Below, piece after piece: positions 52,764-60,381 of a DNA stretch of 64,000 bases (positions within the stretch are counted from its first letter, which is position 1; every line of letters starts with the position of its first letter). The position numbers and the translations under genes are program-made. The notes beneath the pieces were generated by a model. It was given only the letters and a program-made list of their open reading frames with translations, did no database searches and was not told the origin of the DNA. This DNA is from Chitinimonas_A lacunae (GTDB taxonomy: Bacteria; Pseudomonadota; Gammaproteobacteria; Burkholderiales; Chitinimonadaceae), in assembly GCF_042650885.1 (NCBI RefSeq), contig NZ_JBHSBU010000001.1:930001-994000 (forward strand), read 5' to 3'.

Positions 52764-53675
52764 ATGGCCATTGGCAATCTGACCGATCTGCACGCTTTCG
52801 CCACCGTGGCCCGCTTGCGCAGCTTCCGCCGCGCGGCGGTGGAGCTGGGGGTCTCACCTTCTGCGCTGAGCCATACGCTGCGCAGTCTCGAAGACAAGCT
52901 CGGTCTTCGTCTGCTCAACCGCACGACCCGCAGCGTGGCGCCGACGGCTGCGGGTGAGATGCTGCTGGGTCGGCTGTCGCCGGCACTGCTCGATATTCAG
53001 AGCGCGCTCGATGAGGTCAATGCCTTTCGCGATTCACCGCTTGGCACCCTGCGCATCAACGCATCCCGCCCGGCAGCCGAGCTTGTGCTGGCACCGCTGG
53101 TCACGGCCTTTCTGCAACGCCATCCCGGGATGGAAGTGGAATTGGTCACGGACGACCGGCTGGTGGATATCGTGGCCGAAGGCTTCGACGCCGGCGTGCG
53201 GTTCGGTGAACGTCTACAGCAGGATATGGTGGCGATCCCGCTTGGCCCGTCACAGCGCTTCGTGGTGGTGGCTTCGCCCAGCTATCTGGCCCGCCATGGC
53301 ACGCCCGAATCGCCACGGGAGCTGGATCAGCATCGTTGTATCCGGCTGCGCTTTCCAAGCGGCTCGATCTATCACTGGGAATTCTCCCGTGCCGAGGAAA
53401 GTCTGGAGATCGAGGTCAACGGCCCCTTGACCGTCGGCGAAATGTCACTCCAGGTCAGCGCGGCCGAAGCCGGACTCGGGCTCGCCTATGTCTACCACCA
53501 ATATGCCGCGCCGGGCCTCACGGCCGGACGCTTGGTGACGGTGCTGGATGATTGGCGGCCGGAGATTCCGGGCTTTTTTCTCTACTATCCCAGCCGCCGT
53601 TTGATGCCCGCTGGATTGCGGGCGTTTGTGGAGTTATTGAAGGAACAGAGGGAGCAATTTATTCCCCAACCCTGA
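52764..53675 (+). CDS. LysR-family transcriptional regulator
   Basis: A 303-residue regulator. N-terminal winged helix-turn-helix (residues 1-60: FRRAAVELGVSPSALSHTLR) and a C-terminal periplasmic-binding-protein-like effector domain (about 90-295). This subgroup is often found next to oxidoreductases and responds to their substrates. It is transcribed away from the SDR gene; the intervening 106 bases contain a dyad at 52691-52708. Confidence 0.92.
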   Translation: MAIGNLTDLHAFATVARLRSFRRAAVELGVSPSALSHTLRSLEDKLGLRLLNRTTRSVAPTAAGEMLLGRLSPALLDIQSALDEVNAFRDSPLGTLRINASRPAAELVLAPLVTAFLQRHPGMEVELVTDDRLVDIVAEGFDAGVRFGERLQQDMVAIPLGPSQRFVVVASPSYLARHGTPESPRELDQHRCIRLRFPSGSIYHWEFSRAEESLEIEVNGPLTVGEMSLQVSAAEAGLGLAYVYHQYAAPGLTAGRLVTVLDDWRPEIPGFFLYYPSRRLMPAGLRAFVELLKEQREQFIPQP

Positions 53676-53696
53676 AAACTGGGGTTCTGTTTTTTG
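53669..53696 (+). terminator. Terminator overlapping the LysR stop codon
   Basis: AACCC, a nine-base loop and GGGTT, followed by CTGTTTTTT. The left arm includes the last codons of the LysR gene. Confidence 0.6.
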
Positions 53697-53761
53697 GAGG
53701 GCATTAGTTGGGGCAAGTTAGAAATACGCATAAACTTTAAGAAATTTTCCTGATTGCCAGG

Positions 53762-54131
53762 GTGAATTCTGGCCTTGAAGGTGTTTGGAAAATTTTCAGA
53801 ATCAAGTCAGCCACAAAGATCTTCCCATTCACACCATTAGAGCCCGTTATGAACCAAGAGCCATTAACAAAAATGTTTTGGCGTTACTCGAAAAACCCCC
53901 AAGCACTTGATTTATCGCAACTTATATGTATCGGAAAATTTATTGCACGAAATTTTAGCAGTGATCGGCATAGGACATCATTACCCAGCCGACTCTGCTC
54001 AAAAGATTTTTGTTGGCAGCTCTCGGTTCACAACAGACCCCAGAGAAATAAATATTTCTGCAATTTCATCACAATATATTCAGGCACATTCAGATAGAAA
54101 TAAAAGTGTTACCCCATCAAGAGCAGCGTGA
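53762..54131 (+). pseudogene. AT-rich coding remnant, origin unknown
   Basis: The stretch 53700-54130 is far AT-richer than its neighbours. Two overlapping plus-strand frames (53762-54097 and 53907-54131) carry protein-like segments, for example NQEPLTKMFWRYSKNPQ and then, in the other frame, ILAVIGIGHHYPADSAQKIF. Neither has a ribosome binding site or a full-length look. A short acquired gene broken by a frameshift would explain it; chance cannot be excluded. Confidence 0.3.
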
Positions 54132-54142
54132 GAACGAGATAT

Positions 54143-54269
54143 CCCGTAGGGTGTGTTAGGCCAAAAGTCTTAATGCACTCTTGTTTCCGTCCTCGCCAAC
54201 AATCGAGCAACAGTCCATGACGGAAACAGCGATACCTTACGCCGCTTCGCGGCTAACGACCCCTACGGG
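54143..54269. repeat. Dispersed repeat with CCCGTAGGG inverted ends
   Basis: 127 bases bounded by CCCGTAGGGTGTGTTAG (54143-54159) and CTAACGACCCCTACGGG (54253-54269), imperfect 17-base inverted repeats. The inner 54170-54258 part aligns with 15026-15113. Elements with such CGTAGGG / GTTAG ends are common intergenic repeats in many proteobacteria. 54270-54401 has no gene. Confidence 0.7.
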
Positions 54270-54401
54270 TTCTTCGATCCGGACACGCCGCCAGAGACCT
54301 CTCCATTTTCCCATCTCAGCCTCTTCCCTATCCTCCCCCCGCCCTCATCTGCCGACACTGAGGATTGCGCATCTCCGCGCAGCAAAGCCCGGCTCAATAC
54401 G

Positions 54402-55001
54402 ATGAATTATCTTGCCCATCTGCTGCTGTCCGGCAGCGACCCACAGGTCCAGGTTGGCGGCCTGCTTGGCGATTTTCTGAAAGGACCGGTTCCCGCCTCG
54501 CTGCCTGCTCGCGTCGCGCAAGGCGTGATCCTGCATCGTGAGATCGACCGCTTTACTGATTCCCATCCCCTGTTTCTGCGCAGCCGCGCCCGGATCAGCC
54601 CTGAAAGGCAGCGGCTCGGCGGGATTCTGGTCGATGTGTTCTACGATCATTTCCTGGCGCTCGATTGGGACGCTTACTCGCCCGAGCCGCTCGACCACTT
54701 TGCCAGCGCCGCCTATGCCGTGCTGGCAGCGCATCAGCACTGCTTACCCGACAATCTGGTTCAAGCGCTGCCAACGATGCGCAGTCAGAATTGGCTGCTG
54801 TCCTACCGCGACCCCACAGGCATCGGCACCACCATCGACCGCATTGCGGCCCGGCGGGCACCACGTTTGGGCCGACTGGTTGGTGGGGTCGAGGAGATGC
54901 TGGCGGACTATCAAGGCTTTCGGGACGATTTCCACGCTTTCTTTCCCGCCGTACAGGCGCTGGCGGAGGCCCATCTGGAGAAGCAGGGCGTATCCCATTG
55001 A
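54402..55001 (+). CDS. acpH: Acyl carrier protein phosphodiesterase AcpH
   Basis: A 199-residue HD-fold-related enzyme that removes the phosphopantetheine arm from acyl carrier protein. The N-terminal MNYLAHLLLSG, then GGLLGDFLKG, GVILHREIDRFTDSHP and DVFYDHFLALDW are diagnostic, with the Asp/His metal ligands among them. Length is normal. There is no clear ribosome binding site. It stands alone before a 385-base gap. Confidence 0.92.
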   Translation: MNYLAHLLLSGSDPQVQVGGLLGDFLKGPVPASLPARVAQGVILHREIDRFTDSHPLFLRSRARISPERQRLGGILVDVFYDHFLALDWDAYSPEPLDHFASAAYAVLAAHQHCLPDNLVQALPTMRSQNWLLSYRDPTGIGTTIDRIAARRAPRLGRLVGGVEEMLADYQGFRDDFHAFFPAVQALAEAHLEKQGVSH

Positions 55002-55386
55002 TAGGAAATGGAAAGTCGCCTCCCCGCCCTGCCTGACTCGACAGCACTCTATCGCCCACGGGAAAAATCCCGCCCTGGAAAAGAAGTACTGCCACCCTCT
55101 TGCCAGTCCGGGTCAGCTCCATTATTCTGCGCGCCGTTCTGGCCCCCGGCCTTTCCTCACGCAGTCCAACCGGAGAATCCAAAGTGCCCCGTCCGTCCAC
55201 CATCACTGCCTGATGCCGACGCCGCTGCCACCGCAGTGAGTTGGCGCGCCCGCGCGAGCTGCTGCCGTGGACAGAGCACTTTCTCTGCCCTTGCCGTTCC
55301 TGATCCTCCCGCATTGCGGTCAATGATCCTGTCGCCTTTGGAGCGCGTCCGTCGTCGGCTTTCCTGTTGTCACAAGAAAGACGATC
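55002..55386. other. Intergenic region before the RNA repair genes
   Basis: 385 bases of GC-rich, low-complexity-looking DNA with no supported gene. An antisense frame of some 300 codons runs through it but has poor composition and overlaps acpH. I looked for a sigma-54 type promoter, as at rtc loci, and did not find a convincing one. Confidence 0.4.
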
Positions 55387-56211
55387 ATGTTGCCCCATAT
55401 CCTGAAATACCCGCGCACGCCCCATCTGCAAGGCTCCCGCCTGCAAGCCGGCGATGACGGTCACGACCAGCTTCCCTACACCGCCCTGATCGGCCGCCAT
55501 ATCGTGGTCGAAGAGAAGCTCGACGGCGGCAATGCCGGTATCAGTTTCTCCGAAGGTGGCGAGCTGTTACTGCAAAGCCGCGGCCACTATCTGAGCGGCG
55601 GCGGTCGCGAGCGTCAGTTCAATCTGATGAAACGCTGGGCCGCCGCCCACGAGCACTCGCTGCTGGGCGTGCTGGAAGACCGTTATCTGCTGTTCGGCGA
55701 ATGGCTGCACAAGAAGCATTCGCTGTTCTACGACCAGCTTCCCCACTATTTCTGCGAATTCGATATCTGGGATCGCGCCATCGGCGCCTTCCTCGATACC
55801 CCGACTCGCCATCGACTGCTGAGTTTGGTGCCGGTCCTGTCGGTGCCCGTGCTGTACGCCGGCCCTGCCCCGGCCCGGCAGGCCGATCTGCTGGCGCTGT
55901 TGCAGCCTTCACTGGCCCGCAGTACGACCTGGAAAACCAGCTTTGAAGCAGCCGTCGCCGAGGAGAAGCTCGACTTGACGCGTGCCTGGCGCCAGACCGA
56001 CCGCTCGGACCTGGCGGAAGGGCTGTATATCAAGATCGAGGAAAACGGCCGCACGGTCGGGCGCTGCAAATGGGTGCGCCATGACTTTGTCCAGGCGATT
56101 CTCGATGCGGGCTGTCACCATTCGGAGCAACCGTTTATCGCGAACCGACTGGCCGCAGGGGTCGATCTGTTCGCCCCGCGACTGAGCCATCGCTGGCCCG
56201 TGCCGGCGTAA
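55387..56211 (+). CDS. RNA ligase family protein
   Basis: A 274-residue ATP-dependent ligase of the RNA ligase (Rnl2/DRB0094-like) fold. The nucleotidyl-accepting lysine is in VVEEKLDGGNAGISF (motif I, KxDG; Lys near residue 41). Motif III-like LFGEWL and HYFCEFDIWD are followed by motif IV-like LAEGLYIKIEENG and motif V-like RCKWVRHDF. It seals nicked or healed RNA ends. The next gene, 63 bases downstream, encodes an HD-polynucleotide kinase that would prepare the ends, so the two form a healing-and-sealing pair. The ribosome binding site is weak (AAGAAAG). Confidence 0.88.
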   Translation: MLPHILKYPRTPHLQGSRLQAGDDGHDQLPYTALIGRHIVVEEKLDGGNAGISFSEGGELLLQSRGHYLSGGGRERQFNLMKRWAAAHEHSLLGVLEDRYLLFGEWLHKKHSLFYDQLPHYFCEFDIWDRAIGAFLDTPTRHRLLSLVPVLSVPVLYAGPAPARQADLLALLQPSLARSTTWKTSFEAAVAEEKLDLTRAWRQTDRSDLAEGLYIKIEENGRTVGRCKWVRHDFVQAILDAGCHHSEQPFIANRLAAGVDLFAPRLSHRWPVPA

Positions 56212-56274
56212 TGAACATTTCACTCCGTCGCCAGTCGTCGATCGGACGGCGGAGTCCTTGAGGAATCAGCCATC

Positions 56275-57492
56275 ATGACCACCCCTTCCCCACAACACCC
56301 TGACGCCGCGCTGCTGGCACGACTGCGCGCGCCGCGTCCTCTCTATGGCGCCAGCCATGTCGAGCTGGCGGCGCTGGTTCCGGCACCAGGCGAGAGGCCA
56401 GACTGGACCCGCCTGCTCGCAGCACTTCCGCCGCTTGAGCTGCTGGCGCTGACGCCGCAAGACCCGATCTATCACGCCGAAGGCGACGTCTGGACGCATA
56501 CCCGAATGGTGATCGAGGCTTTGCTCAAGCTGTCCGATTATCAAAGCGCCCCGGCTGAGCGCCGTTTCGTGCTGTTCTACGCCGCACTTCTGCACGACAT
56601 CGCCAAACCGGCCACCACCACGCTCGACCCGATCAGCGGCCGGATCGGCCAGCCCGGCCACTCGGCACGCGGCGCGGTCGATGCCCGTATCCTGCTGTGG
56701 CGGGCCGGCGTGCCCTTTCACTTGCGCGAAGCGATCTGCCGCTTGATCGCCGTGCATCAGGTGCCGTTTTACGCCTTCCGCAACAGCCGCTCGGGGGCGA
56801 CGCCGGAGTTCACCGTGCGACGCCTGTCTCACCAATCCAGCCTGCGCGAGCTGGCCGCGCTTGCCGAAGCCGATATGCGCGGCCGTGACTGTGCCAATGC
56901 TGCCGAAGTCTTGGTCGATATCGAGCTGTTCCGTGAACTGGCGCGCGAGGAAGGCTGTTACGACAGCCCGCGCTGTTTTGCCGATCCGTGGACACGGATG
57001 CGCTATTTCCGTGGCGACGATGTCCACCCGGATTACGCCTACCACCGCCCGACCGGCTCGACCGTGACGGTCTTGTCGGGCCTGCCCGCCAGCGGCAAAA
57101 GCCGCTGGATCGCCCGGGAGCGGCCGGATCTGCCGCTGATCGGCTTTGATGAGGCCCGCAGCGAACTGGGCCTTAAATATGGCGAAAACGATGGCGCCGC
57201 CGCCCACCACGCCGTCGACAGCGCCAAGGAACTGCTGCGGCGCCAGGCGCCTTTTGTGTGGAACGCCACCCATCTATCGCGTCAGATGCGGCAAAAGACG
57301 CTCGACCTGCTGTTTGCTTATGGCGCCACGGTGGAAGTCGTCTATCTGGAAGCGTCCGAAGCCACGCTCTACGACCGCAACCGCCGCCGCGACACCACGC
57401 TTGCCAATGCCGGCATCGAGCGGATGCTGTTTCGCTGGGAAGTGGTGCTGCCGACCGAAGCGCACGAAGTGAGCTATCTGGTCGAGGCTTGA
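56275..57492 (+). CDS. HD-domain/P-loop polynucleotide kinase (HD-Pnk-like)
   Basis: A 405-residue protein with two domains. The N-terminal HD phosphohydrolase (about residues 55-235) shows HAEGDVWTHTRMV, then LLHDIAKPATT (HD pair) and the downstream His/Asp ligands (GHSARGAVD). The C-terminal kinase (about 262-405) has a Walker A GLPASGKSRW and Asp/Arg pairs like those of T4 polynucleotide kinase. The order matches HD-Pnk enzymes described from Runella, which remove 2',3'-phosphates and phosphorylate 5'-OH ends. GAGGA precedes the start. It is placed after the RNA ligase, and a bidirectional terminator ends the transcript. Confidence 0.87.
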   Translation: MTTPSPQHPDAALLARLRAPRPLYGASHVELAALVPAPGERPDWTRLLAALPPLELLALTPQDPIYHAEGDVWTHTRMVIEALLKLSDYQSAPAERRFVLFYAALLHDIAKPATTTLDPISGRIGQPGHSARGAVDARILLWRAGVPFHLREAICRLIAVHQVPFYAFRNSRSGATPEFTVRRLSHQSSLRELAALAEADMRGRDCANAAEVLVDIELFRELAREEGCYDSPRCFADPWTRMRYFRGDDVHPDYAYHRPTGSTVTVLSGLPASGKSRWIARERPDLPLIGFDEARSELGLKYGENDGAAAHHAVDSAKELLRRQAPFVWNATHLSRQMRQKTLDLLFAYGATVEVVYLEASEATLYDRNRRRDTTLANAGIERMLFRWEVVLPTEAHEVSYLVEA

Positions 57493-57506
57493 GCGGTCGG
57501 GGTCAG

Positions 57507-57545
57507 AAAAACGGCGCAAGGCAATCAAGGCATTGCGCCGTTTTT
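57507..57545. terminator. Bidirectional terminator after the RNA repair operon
   Basis: AAAAACGGCGCAA and TTGCGCCGTTTTT form a perfect 13-base stem around a 13-base loop, 14 bases after the kinase stop. Confidence 0.93.
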
Positions 57546-57571
57546 AGCTGTGGAAATGGAGAGGAAAGGCG

Positions 57572-57662
57572 ATAGTAATCAGGATAATTACTATGAAATC
57601 TTTGCGTTCCTCATAGCGTCCGACCTGGCAAAGCAAACTTGAATGCAAGACCTGATTTGCAT
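57572..57662. repeat. Two short perfect dyads between convergent genes
   Basis: ATAGTAAT-7-ATTACTAT at 57572-57594 and ATGCAA-8-TTGCAT at 57643-57662. Both are AT-rich, protein-binding-site-like dyads in a gap where no promoter is expected. The region 57546-57725 has no gene. Confidence 0.4.
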
Positions 57663-57725
57663 CCAGGCAGATATAGCCCGTTTCCGACACCAAGAGAAAC
57701 GAAAATTTTTCTACTATCTATCCTG

Positions 57726-58343
57726 TTAATACTGCACCGCCACTGGCTCCAGGCTACGCCACAGAAACCAGGTAGCCAGCGAGCGCCACGGCGCCCAGCG
57801 CTCGCCCAGGCGGCGCAGTTCGGCGCGGTCGAACAGCTCGCCGTTGCCATAGTGGCGGGCGGCGGCTTTTTGCAGGCCGAGGTCATCGACCGGAAAGACA
57901 TCGGGTCGTTGCAGATGAAACAGCAGGAACATCTCGGCGGTCCAGCGACCGATACCGCGCACGGCCGACAGCTCGGCGATCAACGCCTCATCGTCAAGCA
58001 CGGCCCAGCGGCTCGGGTCGAGCCGGCCATCGAGCCAGCGCTGCGACAGATCGCGCAGATATTCGACCTTGCGCCGCGACAGCCCCAGCGCGCGCAGCGT
58101 TTCCTCTTCCGCAGCAAGCAGGGGGGCCGGGGCGATGCCGCCCAGTCCGCCCAGCAATCTTTGCCAGATTGCCTCGGCTGCCTTGAGCGAGAGCTGCTGA
58201 CCGACCACGGCATGGCACAGGACCGAGAACGGATCGTCATTGGGTGCCGGCCATACCGTGGGATGCGCCGCGATCAAGCGGGCCATCACCGGATCGTCGG
58301 CTGCCAGCTTGGCGCTGGCAGCAGCCCAGCTTGCCGCGTCCAT
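57726..58343 (-). CDS. DNA-3-methyladenine glycosylase II (AlkA-like)
   Basis: A 205-residue HhH-GPD base-excision glycosylase. The helix-hairpin-helix VRGIGRWTAEMFLLF (near residue 125) is followed by the catalytic Asp in DVFPVDDLGLQKA. It lacks the N-terminal domain of E. coli AlkA and is closer to the short AlkA/MAG1-type enzymes that remove alkylated purines. Its start codon lies one base after the metZ stop, so the two are in one operon, though functionally unrelated. Confidence 0.9.
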   Translation of the reverse strand: MDAASWAAASAKLAADDPVMARLIAAHPTVWPAPNDDPFSVLCHAVVGQQLSLKAAEAIWQRLLGGLGGIAPAPLLAAEEETLRALGLSRRKVEYLRDLSQRWLDGRLDPSRWAVLDDEALIAELSAVRGIGRWTAEMFLLFHLQRPDVFPVDDLGLQKAAARHYGNGELFDRAELRRLGERWAPWRSLATWFLWRSLEPVAVQY

Positions 58344-58344
58344 G

Positions 58345-59523
58345 TCAGTCCAGTCCCCGCCGCAGATCGGCGGTCAGATCGTCGATATGTTCCAGCCCCA
58401 CGGCGATTCGCACCAGATTGTCGCGGATACCGGCCGCCGCCCGTGCTTCGGGCGTCACCCGGCCGTGGGTGGTGCTGGCCGGATGGGTGATCGTGGTTTT
58501 GACATCGCCCAGATTGGCCGTACGCGACAGCAGACGCACCGAATCGATCAGCCGCCAGGCCGCTTCCTGACCGCCGCGCAGCTCGAACGACACGATGCCG
58601 CCCCCGCCCTGTTGCTGCCGTTGCGCCAGTTCGTACTGCGGATGCGACGGCAGACCCGGGTAATAGACCCGCTCCACCGCCGGATGCGCCGTCAGCCATT
58701 GCGCCAGCTTCAGCGCGTTGTCGCAGTGGGCGCGCATCCGCAGACCCAGGGTTTCCAGGCCCTTGAGCAACACCCAGGCATTGAAGGCCGACAGGGTGGA
58801 ACCTGCCGTGCGGATAAACAGATAAACCGGCTCGACCAGCGCCTTGCTGCCGCAGACTGCGCCACCGAGCACCCGGCCCTGGCCGTCGAGGTATTTGGTG
58901 GCCGAATGCACCACCAGATCGGCACCCAATTCAAGCGGCCGCTGCAAGATGGGCGAGCAGAAGCAGTTATCGACCGCCAGCAGGGCGCCGTGGGCATGGG
59001 CCACCTCGGCCACCATGGCGATATCGGCGATTTCGGTCAGCGGATTGGACGGGGTTTCCAGATAGAACAGCTTGGTTTCCGGCCGCACCGCCGCCTGCCA
59101 GGCCGCACGGTCGGTAGCATCGACATAGCTGACGCTGACGCCGAATTTGCCCAGATAGTTGTTGAACAGCTGGATGGTGGCGCCGAACAGTCCATTGGAC
59201 GCCACGATATGGTCACCGGCACGCAGATGGGCCATGCACAGCGCAAGAATCGCGGCCATGCCGCTGGCCGTGGCCTGCGCCGCTTCGGCGCCTTCGAGCG
59301 CGGCCAGCCGCTGCTCGAACATCGAGACGGTCGGATTGGTGAAGCGCGAATAGATAAACCCCGGCTCACGTCCGCTGAACCGCGCCGCCGCCTGGGCCGC
59401 GTCGTCGGCAACGAAACTCGAGGTCAGATACAGCGCCTCGGCATGCTCGCCGAACTGGCTGCGGGTCTGACCGGCGCGGACTGCCAGGGTGTCGGGATGA
59501 AAATCGTCGAACTCGTCCTGCAT
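58345..59523 (-). CDS. metZ: O-succinylhomoserine sulfhydrylase MetZ
   Basis: A 392-residue PLP enzyme of the Cys/Met metabolism family that makes homocysteine directly from O-succinylhomoserine and sulfide. The PLP lysine is in VVHSATKYLDGQG, with YLETPSNPL and SSFVADDAAQAAARFSG as family motifs. The start MQDEFDD was chosen because it begins the conserved N-terminus; the frame extends 27 codons upstream without support. metZ next to purF is common in beta- and gammaproteobacteria; here a LysE gene separates them. The alkA-like gene follows by one base. Confidence 0.93.
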   Translation of the reverse strand: MQDEFDDFHPDTLAVRAGQTRSQFGEHAEALYLTSSFVADDAAQAAARFSGREPGFIYSRFTNPTVSMFEQRLAALEGAEAAQATASGMAAILALCMAHLRAGDHIVASNGLFGATIQLFNNYLGKFGVSVSYVDATDRAAWQAAVRPETKLFYLETPSNPLTEIADIAMVAEVAHAHGALLAVDNCFCSPILQRPLELGADLVVHSATKYLDGQGRVLGGAVCGSKALVEPVYLFIRTAGSTLSAFNAWVLLKGLETLGLRMRAHCDNALKLAQWLTAHPAVERVYYPGLPSHPQYELAQRQQQGGGGIVSFELRGGQEAAWRLIDSVRLLSRTANLGDVKTTITHPASTTHGRVTPEARAAAGIRDNLVRIAVGLEHIDDLTADLRRGLD

Positions 59524-59659
59524 GGGTCGTCCCTCTCGATACGGACAGGCGGTGGCCCGGCCTCGCAAAAATATCAAATATCCTGCAAAACCATTGCAAG
59601 ACAAATCGCGCTTAATTATAAATATGTATCAAATTATGAATTAAGTGCGTCGATTTGCC

Positions 59660-60265
59660 TCAACCCAGCGCCAGCTTGACGCCAAACAGGATAAACACCA
59701 GGCCCAGCAGGCGATTCACCCACAGGGCAAAACGCGGCATGGCATCTAGGTGGCTGGCGATCCGGTTGGCGCCCACGATCAGACCGGCCTGCCACAGGCA
59801 ATTGAGCGAAATAAAGGTCACACCCAGCAGCACGAACGCCGCCGGATGGGCCTCACGGCTGACGAACTGCGGAAAGAAAGCCATAAAGAACACGATGGCC
59901 TTGGGGTTGAGCAGGGTCACCCACAAGGAACGGCGGAAAGCACCACTACCGTCGGGCACGCTCAAGGCAAAACCGGGTGTGCGGCTCAACAGGCTTTGCA
60001 GCCCCAGCCAGACCAGATAAGCCCCGCCGCCATAGCGCAGCAGCTCGAAGGCCAATGGATAGGCACTCAACAAGGTCGCCGCCCCGATCGCTGCCACGGC
60101 CATCAAGGTCGCATCACCCAGACTGGTGCCTGCGAGCGCCGCAAAGCCCGAGCGACGCGAACCGGCCGCCGCGCCCAGAATCGCCAGCGTCCCCGGCCCC
60201 GGTGACAGAATCAGCAGTACCGACGCCACGACAAAGGCGCCGAAATCATGCACTCCAGCTAACAA
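59660..60265 (-). CDS. LysE/RhtB-family amino acid exporter
   Basis: A 201-residue inner-membrane exporter with six predicted helices. The N-terminal LLILSPGPGTLAILGAAAGS is the family signature, and SLWVTLLNPKAIVFFMAFFPQF is the conserved centre. Substrates are likely amino acids or homoserine-related compounds, which would suit the neighbouring metZ. The start is a TTG: AAAGGAG lies 6 bases before it, and the only nearby in-frame alternative is a GTG four codons later, with weaker spacing. Confidence 0.9.
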   Translation of the reverse strand: MLAGVHDFGAFVVASVLLILSPGPGTLAILGAAAGSRRSGFAALAGTSLGDATLMAVAAIGAATLLSAYPLAFELLRYGGGAYLVWLGLQSLLSRTPGFALSVPDGSGAFRRSLWVTLLNPKAIVFFMAFFPQFVSREAHPAAFVLLGVTFISLNCLWQAGLIVGANRIASHLDAMPRFALWVNRLLGLVFILFGVKLALG

Positions 60266-60381
60266 TTCCCACTCCTTTGCGTCCGGACATTATTCTGCGG
60301 TGCAGGGAATTGGCCATTCACCGGCACCGCAGCCCGTTCGGATCGGATTCAAGTCAACGTTGACAACGTCGGATCGGGAGG

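Noticed and set aside
54595..55500. Minus-strand frame covering the gap before the RNA ligase gene
   Set aside because: Arg/Pro/Gly-rich translation without motifs, overlaps acpH and the ligase start on the other strand, no ribosome binding site.
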